Source: Spartobacteria bacterium (GTDB taxonomy: Bacteria > Verrucomicrobiota > Verrucomicrobiia > Chthoniobacterales > Chthoniobacteraceae). Taken from it: a stretch of 64,000 nt of DNA. Made by a program: the position numbers and the translations under genes. Below the pieces are notes generated by a model. That model did not search any database. It saw only the letters and a list, made by a program, of their open reading frames with translations, and was not told the origin of the DNA. Below are positions 16,390-23,082 of this stretch, one piece after another. The stretch covers positions 43,432 through 107,431 of the forward strand of contig JAJPJG010000047.1 of NCBI GenBank assembly GCA_021324395.1, in the 5' to 3' direction. Each line of letters begins with the position of its first letter. Positions within the stretch are counted from its first letter, which is position 1.

Positions 16390-16641
16390 ATGGCCCGCAT
16401 CCACGAAAGAATCGAACACGAATCCGGCGCGGAGCTAACCGTCTCGGAACGCCACCCCACCGAAGCGCGCGAACCATGGAAATGCATCACCTTGCGTATG
16501 GACGACTTCGAGGAGCTAACCCCGAAGGAGCTTCGCGCTCTCGGCAAATGGCTGACACAGCAAGGGCGGCGCATCGGTCGCACCTATAAATCCAATGGTG
16601 CGCCCAAACCATTCGCTAAAAAAATCCAAGTAACCAACTAA
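16390..16641 (+). CDS. small unknown protein, 83 aa
   Basis: It starts in an A/T-rich context (TAAATTTATG) 4 nt after the ParB stop and overlaps the next gene by TAATG. The C-terminal part (LTPKELRALGKWLTQQGRRI) is a short helix with a basic end, typical of small phage proteins. No family recognised. Confidence 0.6.
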   Translation: MARIHERIEHESGAELTVSERHPTEAREPWKCITLRMDDFEELTPKELRALGKWLTQQGRRIGRTYKSNGAPKPFAKKIQVTN

Positions 16642-16949
16642 TGAAAATAATCGGATACATCACAACAGCAATCGTAACAACTGTGCTCGGAAGCATCTGG
16701 AGTGGATATGTGCTCTCGGTGCTTTGGCGCTGGTTCATCGTGAAGCCCTTCGGCGCGCCATCCCTGACGATAGCGACAGCCATCGGAATCTCAATGGTGG
16801 TCAGCTACATCACGTTCCAACGCCTTCCGGACACGACGGTCGAAAAAAATAAAAGCGCGTCGGAGAAAATGCTTGAAGCCGTCCTCTGGACGCTAATGAA
16901 ACCAGCCTTTGCCCTCGGGTTTGGCGCAATCGTGAGGCTTTGGGTGTGA
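16641..16949 (+). CDS. small membrane protein, 102 aa
   Basis: Three hydrophobic stretches, about residues 5-27, 43-58 and 80-100, predict an inner-membrane protein. The signature SGYVLSVLWRWFIV followed by FGAPSLTIATAIGI recalls an uncharacterised small membrane protein common in tailed phages. No lysis gene is nearby on this arm, so a holin role is possible but unsupported. Confidence 0.65.
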   Translation: MKIIGYITTAIVTTVLGSIWSGYVLSVLWRWFIVKPFGAPSLTIATAIGISMVVSYITFQRLPDTTVEKNKSASEKMLEAVLWTLMKPAFALGFGAIVRLWV

Positions 16950-17254
16950 CCGCAAGCGAAGCCTTCCAGACGACCATCACGTGCGGTTGCGCCGTGCTCG
17001 GCTTTCTGCAAGTCCGCTCGGCGCACCGGAACCGGGAGCTCAAGCGGAAGCTGCGGCGCGCGCTCAAGGATTGCATCGGGTTCCATCGCATCGAGCAGGC
17101 GTTTTGCGAGCAGCGCGCCGATGCCAGCCCGGTCATGACCCCGCTATCGGTCAAGCGGGCGATGCGCCGCGAACTGCGCTCGCTCGGCTTCGACACGCCG
17201 AGCGACCACGCCAACCCACTCGATCTCGAACAGGAGCTGGAAAAACTGTGCTGA
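16946..17254 (+). CDS. unknown basic protein, 102 aa
   Basis: I chose the GTG at 16946 because it overlaps the previous stop (GTGA) like its neighbours; a TTG two codons upstream is also possible. A hydrophobic N-terminal third (TTITCGCAVLGFLQV) is followed by a basic helical region (RELKRKLRRALKD). It could be a membrane-anchored small protein. Not recognised. Confidence 0.5.
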   Translation: MTASEAFQTTITCGCAVLGFLQVRSAHRNRELKRKLRRALKDCIGFHRIEQAFCEQRADASPVMTPLSVKRAMRRELRSLGFDTPSDHANPLDLEQELEKLC

Positions 17255-17255
17255 T

Positions 17256-17297
17256 CTAATCCTAATCCTAATCCTTATCCTTATCTTAATCCTAATC
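17256..17297. repeat. TAATCC/TTATCC tandem hexamer repeat
   Basis: About seven units of a degenerate hexamer (CTAATC, CTTATC, CTTAAT variants) fill the gap between a stop codon at 17254 and the recombinase start at 17303. There is no Shine-Dalgarno sequence in the gap. The array may vary in length and tune expression of the recombinase. Confidence 0.8.
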
Positions 17298-17302
17298 GAC
17301 CC

Positions 17303-18043
17303 ATGAAAACATCCAGCAAACAAATCGTCGTCGGCTACGTGCGCGGCTCGACCGACGAACAGCAGAACACGTTGATCGCGCAGCAGCAGCAGATCGAGGC
17401 GTATTGCGAATACAAGCAATTTGAACTCGCCCGCTGCTTCATCGACCAGGGCGAGTCCGCCATGAGCGTCGATTTCTACGAGCGTCCCATCGCTTCCGAG
17501 ATGGTGGCATGGATGCAGGAACGTGGCGCCACGGCGATCGTTATCACCAAGCTCGACCGCGGCTTTCGCGGGGCGGTCGATCTCATCCTGACGATTGAAG
17601 ATCTCTCGAAAAAGGGCGTGGCCGTCCATCTGCTCGACATCGGCCTCGACCCGACAACTCCCGTGGGGGAAATGGTCGCCACGATCATGGCCGCGGTTGC
17701 CCGCTTCGAGTGCCGGCGCCGGAGCGAGCGGCAGATCGCCGCCTTCACCGTCATGCGCCAGAACGGCCAGCGCTGCGGCGCGGTGCCCTACGGCTGGAAT
17801 GCCGTCGAGAGCGGGCGCACCAGCCGCACGGGGCGGCCGGCCGACGACCTGGTGCCGAACGACGCCGAGCAAGCCATCCTCCGTTTTATCATCGACGCCT
17901 CCACCGGCGGCACGAGCGACAACTCGCTCGCGCGTCACCTCAATGAACGGGGAATCAAGGCAAAGAATGGTGGCCGCTGGTATGGCGCCACCGTCGCCAG
18001 CGTGCGCCGCCACGCGCGACTCGATGAGAAGGCGGCGGCATGA
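17303..18043 (+). CDS. small serine recombinase (resolvase/invertase type)
   Basis: A 246-aa protein with an N-terminal resolvase domain: VVGYVRGSTDEQQ (nucleophile S16, with conserved R14), then IVITKLDRGFRGAVD and the ARFECRRRSERQ helix. The C-terminal 80 residues form a short recombinase/HTH region (SLARHLNERGIKAKNGG, then ATVASVRRHAR). This is far shorter than large serine integrases (450-700 aa), so a resolvase or site-specific inversion role is more likely than phage integration, although it is the only site-specific recombinase in the window. A tandem hexamer repeat lies directly upstream. Confidence 0.85.
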   Translation: MKTSSKQIVVGYVRGSTDEQQNTLIAQQQQIEAYCEYKQFELARCFIDQGESAMSVDFYERPIASEMVAWMQERGATAIVITKLDRGFRGAVDLILTIEDLSKKGVAVHLLDIGLDPTTPVGEMVATIMAAVARFECRRRSERQIAAFTVMRQNGQRCGAVPYGWNAVESGRTSRTGRPADDLVPNDAEQAILRFIIDASTGGTSDNSLARHLNERGIKAKNGGRWYGATVASVRRHARLDEKAAA

Positions 18044-18777
18044 ACGAGATACCGATTCTCATGCGCGGCGACATGGTGCGCGCCACGCTCGCGGGCATCA
18101 AGTCGCAGACGCGGCGGATTGTGAAGCCGTGGCAGCCAGATGAAGAAACAGCGATGCACTTCAATTATGGAAAGGCCGAGTCTTTGCGCTGTCCATATGG
18201 AAAGGCCGGCGACCGCCTATGGGTGAAGGAAACCTTTTTCGATTGTTCAAAGCATCGACACGCGCCGATTTTTGCGGCGGCTGACACCTACATCTATCGC
18301 GCCGACTACGAATATCGGGAGCAGGAACGAAGCGTGATCGGTTGTCATCACTGGCAGCCAAGCATCTTCATGCCACGTCAGGCGTCGCGCCTCCATCTCG
18401 ACGTCCTGAAGATTCGCGTCGAGCGCGTGCAGGAGATCAGCGAGGCGGATGCCATTGCCGAAGGCTGCATCATGGACGGCAATCTGCCAAAGGAACAACC
18501 GCATTCCGACGGGCGCGGACACATGGGATGGGACAGCGCGCGCGAATGGTATGCGTGGCTTTGGGACGAGATCAACGCCAAGCCGCGCCCCGTCTATGCG
18601 AAGAAGGAGGGCAAAAAGCAGATTGTCAGCTACGTCTCCTATCCGTGGTCGCGGGAAGATCTCGAGGATTTTAACCCCGGGCTGCTCAAGCCGACGTATC
18701 GCGGCAAGCCGCTGCAGCTCATCGAAAACCCGTGGGTGTGGGTGATCGAATACAAACCCGAGGCAAATACCGTATGA
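18040..18777 (+). CDS. phage protein of the ASCH-like 'QTRR' family
   Basis: 245 aa with the hallmark start ILMRGDMVRATLAGIKSQTR followed by RRIVKPW, then CPYGKAGDRLWVKETF, and an RLHLDVLKIRVERVQEI core. This family is widespread in phages and is thought to have an ASCH/PUA-like RNA-binding fold; its function is not known. It overlaps the recombinase stop by ATGA. Confidence 0.75.
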   Translation: MNEIPILMRGDMVRATLAGIKSQTRRIVKPWQPDEETAMHFNYGKAESLRCPYGKAGDRLWVKETFFDCSKHRHAPIFAAADTYIYRADYEYREQERSVIGCHHWQPSIFMPRQASRLHLDVLKIRVERVQEISEADAIAEGCIMDGNLPKEQPHSDGRGHMGWDSAREWYAWLWDEINAKPRPVYAKKEGKKQIVSYVSYPWSREDLEDFNPGLLKPTYRGKPLQLIENPWVWVIEYKPEANTV

Positions 18778-18941
18778 CCTACAAACCAAGACAAGATTAT
18801 GAACTGCGCCAGGCACAGGCGCGCAGCCTTTTTTATTTCCGCCCGCGCCGTTCGCGCGGCCGGCGCGTGGTTTGCTGGCTTGCGCTGGTTCTCCTGCTCG
18901 CCGGGTTCGCGGCCGTCTCCTACTGGATATGGACTCGGTGA
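18774..18941 (+). CDS. small single-span membrane protein, 55 aa
   Basis: A basic N-terminal half (FRPRRSRGRRVV) precedes one transmembrane helix (about 33-52, CWLALVLLLAGFAAVSYWIW). The orientation predicted by positive charges is N-in. It overlaps the previous gene by ATGA. Unknown role. Confidence 0.6.
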   Translation: MTYKPRQDYELRQAQARSLFYFRPRRSRGRRVVCWLALVLLLAGFAAVSYWIWTR

Positions 18942-19159
18942 TCGTGATGCGCGTCGTGCGCGAGCCGTCGCTACATTGCGAATGGCTCCGCGCCCTGCCC
19001 GGCGACTGGTCGCCGCGGCGCTCCGACGCCATCCCGATCGCCGCGCAGGATGCCACCCCGCTGCAAGCTGGCGACCCGCACGTGCATCTCTTTCCCTATC
19101 ATCCGGCCCCCGCGCCGGTCGATCCCGTCGCGCTCATGGAGGCGCGCGGACTCTGGTAA
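18929..19159 (+). CDS. small unknown protein, 76 aa
   Basis: It starts inside the end of the preceding membrane-protein gene. Soluble, Pro/His-rich at the C-terminal half (DPHVHLFPYHPAPAPVDP). No family recognised. Coding status rests on packing and codon use. Confidence 0.5.
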   Translation: MDSVIVMRVVREPSLHCEWLRALPGDWSPRRSDAIPIAAQDATPLQAGDPHVHLFPYHPAPAPVDPVALMEARGLW

Positions 19160-19189
19160 TGCGACGATTCGGCTGACATACTAAACGAC

Positions 19190-19435
19190 ATGAAAACCCT
19201 GCTTGCCATCCTCACCCTCTGCGCCGCCGTCTCGCTGGCGGATGAAATCAAACGCGATGCCAACGGCAACGTCATCGAGCGCGATCAATCGACCGCCACC
19301 GGCGTCATCGTGCGCGACGCCAACGGGAACATCGTAGGGCGAAAGGAAGTGCAGGCCAACGCCAACGGCTCGAAGACGGTCATCGTCCGCGACGCCAACG
19401 GCAACGTGATCGAGCGCAACACACGCCAGAAGTGA
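19190..19435 (+). CDS. secreted RDANGN-repeat protein, 81 aa
   Basis: An N-terminal signal peptide (MKTLLAILTLCAAVSLA, likely cleaved after residue 17) precedes three copies of an RDANGN motif (22-27, 42-47, 67-72), each followed by a hydrophobic pair and E/G-R. The mature protein would be a small periplasmic or secreted beta-repeat. The DANGN loops resemble calcium-binding turns, but that is inference. It has its own short intergenic region upstream with a TGACATACTAAA stretch. Confidence 0.65.
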   Translation: MKTLLAILTLCAAVSLADEIKRDANGNVIERDQSTATGVIVRDANGNIVGRKEVQANANGSKTVIVRDANGNVIERNTRQK

Positions 19436-19767
19436 AAACGATGCACTCGATACCCAAACCCTTCGATTACGAAAAGGTGTTGGTGTCGCCGGAGGAACTG
19501 GCCGCCGAGAGCGTCAGGATGTGCGGCGCAATCAATGCGGCCGTCGATGCGGAACTTTGGAAAATCATCAAAGCCTGCATCAGCGGCGCGCCAAAGGAAG
19601 TCGGGGAACTGACCGACAAGGAAAAAATGGCCATCTGTTTTTGCGCCGGCGTGCCGCTCAGCACCGAGGTCACGCCCGACGGCGTGAAGTTCACCACCGA
19701 GAGACCCGTCTGCATCATGAAAATCGACGGCACCTACAAGGTGTTCGTCCAGTCGCCGCCGCGTTAA
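19432..19767 (+). CDS. unknown protein, 111 aa; last gene of the left arm
   Basis: It overlaps the repeat protein by 4 nt. The protein is soluble, with a helical N-terminal half and beta-type C-terminal half (TERPVCIMKIDGTYKVFV). Its TAA stop overlaps the stop of the first minus-strand gene, marking the convergence of the two arms. Not recognised. Confidence 0.6.
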   Translation: MKTMHSIPKPFDYEKVLVSPEELAAESVRMCGAINAAVDAELWKIIKACISGAPKEVGELTDKEKMAICFCAGVPLSTEVTPDGVKFTTERPVCIMKIDGTYKVFVQSPPR

Positions 19768-20289
19768 TCCCAAAAGACCTCGACAAGGTCTTCGTTGTCC
19801 AGGAATCGCTTGAATGCCACGTAGTCCACTTCGGGACTGCACTTCTCACATGGATAACGATCGACGATGAGGACGGCTTTCTCGAAATCAATCTCCCCGC
19901 CGCCGCACTCCGCGTCTGGCGCAAGCACCACCAGCCCGGAATAACCGGCATATTGTCGAGCGGAAACTTTCTCCCTTTTGAAAAACGCCGCGTCCTCATT
20001 GAAATACCAGTAAACGCGGCACCCGTGGGTAATCTTACACTTCACCTTCGACAGCGCGCCCTTAACATCGCGCGGGATAGTGTGGTCACGGAGATCGGAA
20101 CCGAGCTTCCCGAAGCAGGATTCAGTCAGGCTTTGGATCGCGATGATTAAATCTTCGATCCCGTCCGTGGCCGGGATTTGATTCGTGTCGAACCCGAGTG
20201 CTTTTGCAATCCCGTCCAATCCCCAGCGCAAGCTGCCGTTCGCAAGCCTCGGCCGTCTCCAATTTTGATTTCAATTCTTCGTTTGTCAT
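19764..20289 (-). pseudogene. unknown protein, frame broken by one base
   Basis: The long frame (19764-20231) has no convincing start, only a TTG. An ATG at 20289 opens a good coiled-coil start (MTNEELKSKLETAEACERQ) one base out of phase. Deleting one G from the GGGG run near 20222 fuses them as QLALGLDGIAKALGFD. The result is a protein of about 174 aa with helical N-terminus and a cysteine-containing C-terminal part (CKITHGCRVYWYF, RYPCEKCSPE). A sequencing indel is likeliest, as in the PRTRC F gene. Function unknown. Confidence 0.55.
19774..19792. terminator. hairpin at the convergence of the two arms
   Basis: AAGACCT (19774-19780) and AGGTCTT (19786-19792) form a 7-bp stem with a 5-nt loop just past the left arm's last stop. 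No T-tract follows, so terminator function is only suggested by its position. Confidence 0.3.
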
Positions 20290-20293
20290 AAAT

Positions 20294-20482
20294 TTAAAAC
20301 ACGCGCGACAGCCACAGCATTAAAAAAGTAAACAACATACCAAGCTCCATCCCGATCGAGAACACAGGACATTCACCGCGGTGCATTGGCATCAGCATCC
20401 CGAGATTCACCGCAAACAACAGTAGCCCGACCGCTTTCACAGCGCGCTTAAATCTGCTCGTTTTATCGTCGGGATTGTTCAT
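20294..20482 (-). CDS. small membrane protein, 62 aa
   Basis: Starting at ATG 20482 (ATGA overlap with the glycosyltransferase stop), it has a basic N-terminus and two hydrophobic helices (AVGLLLFAVNLGMLMPM and GMELGMLFTFLMLWLSRVF). A holin-like size and topology, but it sits with glycan genes, far from the lysozyme. Confidence 0.55.
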   Translation of the reverse strand: MNNPDDKTSRFKRAVKAVGLLLFAVNLGMLMPMHRGECPVFSIGMELGMLFTFLMLWLSRVF

Positions 20483-21411
20483 ATGGCCTTCGCCCAATAC
20501 TCGATGATGCGCGGCTCGTCTTCGCGCGAGAAGATCCCGTTCGTCGCCGGCAGTTGAACGCCGTCGCAGAGGCGATGCGGCTGGCCGCCGAACGGCAGGC
20601 TCCATTGCTCCTTCTCGAAAGAGCCGCCCCACTTTGTCTTGTAAAATTGTTCATTGGCGCGGAATTGCCGGTGATGCTCCGCGCCCTTCGGTCCCTGGTG
20701 AATCGTCCGGCTCCAGAAATGGAAGTAGGAGGCGGTGCGCAGTCCGCACGCGCGAATGCCGGCGATGCGCGCCCGCGTGCAATAGTCGTTGTCCTCGAAG
20801 TAACCGCCCGGCCAGAAGTTCACGTCGGCGTAGCCGATCTTCTCGAACACGCTTCGCTTGAACAGGCAGAGGTTGCGCACGTCCTTGATGCTGCCGTGCT
20901 CGATCGCCGACGCGGCATCGAGTTGGTTGAGCTCCTCGATGCGCGGCAGGTGCAGGTCCCAAGGCCGCGCCGCAAAGTCGGTGTAGGTCATCCGCTCCCC
21001 CTCGAAGTAGCGCCCGACCCACGGGTAATCGCGCACCAGCGAGGCCGCATCGTATTGCGACGCGCAGATCCATTCGTAGTGCGTCTCGCGCGCGCAGGCG
21101 AGCATCGCGTCGATCGCGCCCGGATACGCCACCACGTCGTTGCCGACGAGGATGAGGTTGTCGTAGCTCCAATCCTGCCACGCAATGTCGTAGATATCGT
21201 TGATCGAGGCCGGAAAGCCGCGGTTTTTTTCGTGCACGATCCATGTGAGACTTGGCATCGTGATCGCCCAGTCCATCGTCGCATGGTCGTCCGGTTTTCC
21301 CACGACGATGCAAATATCGACGGGCTCGCTGACCGTCTCGCGAATAGCCCGCACGGCGAGCTTGGTGAAGTCGAGGTTTCCAAAGGTGACGATGCCAATG
21401 AGTGTGCTCAT
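20479..21411 (-). CDS. family 2-type glycosyltransferase
   Basis: 310 aa. N-terminal LIGIVTFGNLDFTKLAVRAI, then VHEKNRGFPASIN (typical of GT2) and LILVGNDVVAYPGAID, where the GT2 DxD position reads GND. A second conserved block is WPGGYFEDNDYCTRARIAG with acidic residues typical of the acceptor/catalytic end. It would transfer a sugar from a nucleotide sugar. It belongs to a three-gene group with a methyltransferase and a GT9-like gene, likely altering host surface glycans or glycosylating a virion protein. Confidence 0.8.
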   Translation of the reverse strand: MSTLIGIVTFGNLDFTKLAVRAIRETVSEPVDICIVVGKPDDHATMDWAITMPSLTWIVHEKNRGFPASINDIYDIAWQDWSYDNLILVGNDVVAYPGAIDAMLACARETHYEWICASQYDAASLVRDYPWVGRYFEGERMTYTDFAARPWDLHLPRIEELNQLDAASAIEHGSIKDVRNLCLFKRSVFEKIGYADVNFWPGGYFEDNDYCTRARIAGIRACGLRTASYFHFWSRTIHQGPKGAEHHRQFRANEQFYKTKWGGSFEKEQWSLPFGGQPHRLCDGVQLPATNGIFSREDEPRIIEYWAKAI

Positions 21412-21428
21412 AAGTTTAAAAGGTTCCG

Positions 21429-21506
21429 GACGGCAGACGCGAAAACGCGGAACGGGTAACGACTCCGCTCGCGACGGCGGCTTCGCAGCTTGGCCCGTCT
21501 GCCGTC
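21429..21506. repeat. 78-nt structured inverted-repeat element
   Basis: Perfect 11-bp arms GACGGCAGACG (21429-21439) and CGTCTGCCGTC (21496-21506) enclose smaller hairpins such as CGCG-AAAA-CGCG. It fills the gap between the methyltransferase and GT2 genes. It could be a REP-like palindrome, an RNA stem controlling the downstream gene, or an intercistronic attenuator. Confidence 0.6.
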
Positions 21507-21513
21507 GGAAAAT

Positions 21514-22128
21514 TCATAAATTTCTCCGGAGCACGAATTCGAGGAACGCCTCGGCGTTGCCGAGCGTCTGGTCGCGCCCGCGTGCCTCGGGCGAGTAATC
21601 GTAGTTCGTGTCGACGAGCTGCAGGAGCAGGAGCTGCCACGGATACTTGAAAGTGAATCCGTCGAGGAATAGCGACAGGTTGTAGTAGGCGTTCACCGGC
21701 GCCTTCGGATGATGGTTCATCCCGAAGCAGGAGCGGTGCGCGCCGTTGCCGATCGACGGCCAGTGGCCGCGCTCGTAGAGCTCGAAGTCGGGCACGGTGA
21801 TAACCATGTAACCGCCCGGCTTCACGAGTCTGGACCAGCGCGACAAGGCGTCGAACGGATCGTCCATGTCCTCCAGCGTCTGGCTCGAGTAAACGAAGTC
21901 GTAGCTCTCATGCGGGCGCAGCGTGTCGATCACGTTCGCGTCGCCATCGCGCATGTCGAAGCACTCGCAGCTCACCATGCCCATGAATCGATGCGGCCTG
22001 CCGCCGACGATCGTTACGGGTTGCAACGGGTCGCCCCCGCCGCCGATGTCGATGCCTCGACCTGAGAACGCCCTTTGAAACAGCGGACGCACCGCCCGGC
22101 GCGGCGCGGCCTTGCTCGTCTCATTCAC
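21514..22128 (-). CDS. SAM-dependent methyltransferase (class I)
   Basis: The GTG at 22128 overlaps the previous stop (GTGA), giving 204 aa. Motif I reads GIDIGGGGDPL (about 27-37), the acidic motif II region is CFDMRDGDAN, and the motif IV/V region is YDFVYSSQTLEDMDDP with LVKPGGYMVITVPD, typical of methyltransferase-11 enzymes. Encoded between two glycosyltransferases, it probably methylates a sugar; protein or small-molecule substrates are possible. Confidence 0.8.
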   Translation of the reverse strand: MNETSKAAPRRAVRPLFQRAFSGRGIDIGGGGDPLQPVTIVGGRPHRFMGMVSCECFDMRDGDANVIDTLRPHESYDFVYSSQTLEDMDDPFDALSRWSRLVKPGGYMVITVPDFELYERGHWPSIGNGAHRSCFGMNHHPKAPVNAYYNLSLFLDGFTFKYPWQLLLLQLVDTNYDYSPEARGRDQTLGNAEAFLEFVLRRNL

Positions 22129-22940
22129 AGCAAGCCCTCCACTTCCAGCACCGCGCGCAGCTCCTCGCGCGATTGCACGTGCGGCCAGTCGCCGAATCCC
22201 TCCACGCGTTCCGGATGGAAAAGCAGGATGCGCTTCTTGCCTTTGTTCCAGACGTTCATTGTCGGCCACGCGGGTCCGGTGCCGATCATGATGATCAGCT
22301 TGCAGCGGCGGGAAAGCGCGCCAATATCGGTCACGCTCATGCCGTAGCCGAGCGTGCATCGCGCTACGCCCGCCTTGCTCGCCGCACACCGCTGCGTCAC
22401 CACGAGCGAATGGCGCGCCGCCAGATCATTCGTGATCGCGTCGAGGAAAGTCCCGTCGTCATTCGGCGCGTAAGCCATCGGCATCCACTGGCCGCTGCAT
22501 GGCTGCGAATTGACAAAGAGGATATCGAACGCAGGCAGCACACGATCGAGGGGCGTTACATTCTTCAGCGCCGGATAATCGAACAGCAACTCCTCGCGCG
22601 ACTCGAACACCGGCTCCAGCCCCATCCGCGCCGCCAGCTCCGCAAACCAATCGACATAAAAACCGTAGTAATCGTTGCGATCGTGATGCCGCTCAAAGAA
22701 TCCGCCGGCGTTCTTCCACGCATCGACCGAGTCCGGCCGCGCGCCCGACGCCGGCAGCGGCATCAGGGTAATGCCCGGCAGGTCGCCAATCATCTCCGCG
22801 AGCTGCGGGAGATGACAGGCGTGCGCGTAGTGGACGAACTGGTCGTGCGGATGCCGCCGCGCCAGCGCGCGCAGGAAGTGAAGGTGAAAGAGGTTGTCGC
22901 CGAGATGAAACTCGCAGTGGGTGAAATAAACGCGGCTCAC
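22125..22940 (-). CDS. GT9/heptosyltransferase-like glycosyltransferase
   Basis: 271 aa from a GTG start at 22940. The N-terminal LGDNLFHLHFLRALARRHP and the C-terminal block LSRRCKLIIMIGTGPAWPTM followed by KKRILLFHPERVEGFG match the two-domain (GT-B) pattern of ADP-heptose:LPS-type transferases. First gene of the glycan group and preceded by its own promoter block (22953-23004). An exact AAAGTWACTTT site ends at the start codon. It probably acts on cell-envelope glycans; the sugar donor is unknown. Confidence 0.65.
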   Translation of the reverse strand: MSRVYFTHCEFHLGDNLFHLHFLRALARRHPHDQFVHYAHACHLPQLAEMIGDLPGITLMPLPASGARPDSVDAWKNAGGFFERHHDRNDYYGFYVDWFAELAARMGLEPVFESREELLFDYPALKNVTPLDRVLPAFDILFVNSQPCSGQWMPMAYAPNDDGTFLDAITNDLAARHSLVVTQRCAASKAGVARCTLGYGMSVTDIGALSRRCKLIIMIGTGPAWPTMNVWNKGKKRILLFHPERVEGFGDWPHVQSREELRAVLEVEGLL

Positions 22941-22951
22941 AAAGTAACTTT
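22941..22951. promoter_or_regulatory. dispersed AAAGTWACTTT site 4
   Basis: Exact site directly touching the GTG start of the GT9-like gene and downstream of its promoter block. Confidence 0.55.
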
Positions 22952-22952
22952 C

Positions 22953-23004
22953 GAGAGGTGGAATGACATGCCTTTGTTTTGCAATGCCGTTCGCAAAATG
23001 TCAA
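22953..23004 (-). promoter_or_regulatory. promoter/start block A of the glycan group
   Basis: Reading leftwards: TTGACA (23004-22999), 17 nt, CAAAAC (22981-22976), then GCATGTCAT and ACCTCTC. It matches block B at 31212-31261 at 43 of 50 positions with one 2-nt gap. The ATG in this copy opens a 10-codon leader whose stop overlaps the GTG of the GT9-like gene. Confidence 0.6.
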
Positions 23005-23082
23005 CATGCGGATTGGGCCACATAGGGCACGGAGGCGCGATGTTAGACTAAGCGGCCTTTCGCCATTCCGTCGTCTCCGCGG

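Noticed and set aside
16641..16949. The 102-aa membrane protein as the phage holin
   Set aside because: No lysis gene is near it; the lysis group is at 40-42 kb.
17256..17297. Hexamer array as a CRISPR
   Set aside because: Units are 6 nt with no spacers and there are no cas genes.
17303..18043. The serine recombinase as a large serine integrase
   Set aside because: At 246 aa it lacks the long zinc-ribbon and coiled-coil region of serine integrases.
19764..20289. Programmed frameshift in the gene at the arm junction
   Set aside because: No slippery heptamer; a single extra G in GGGG explains the break more simply.
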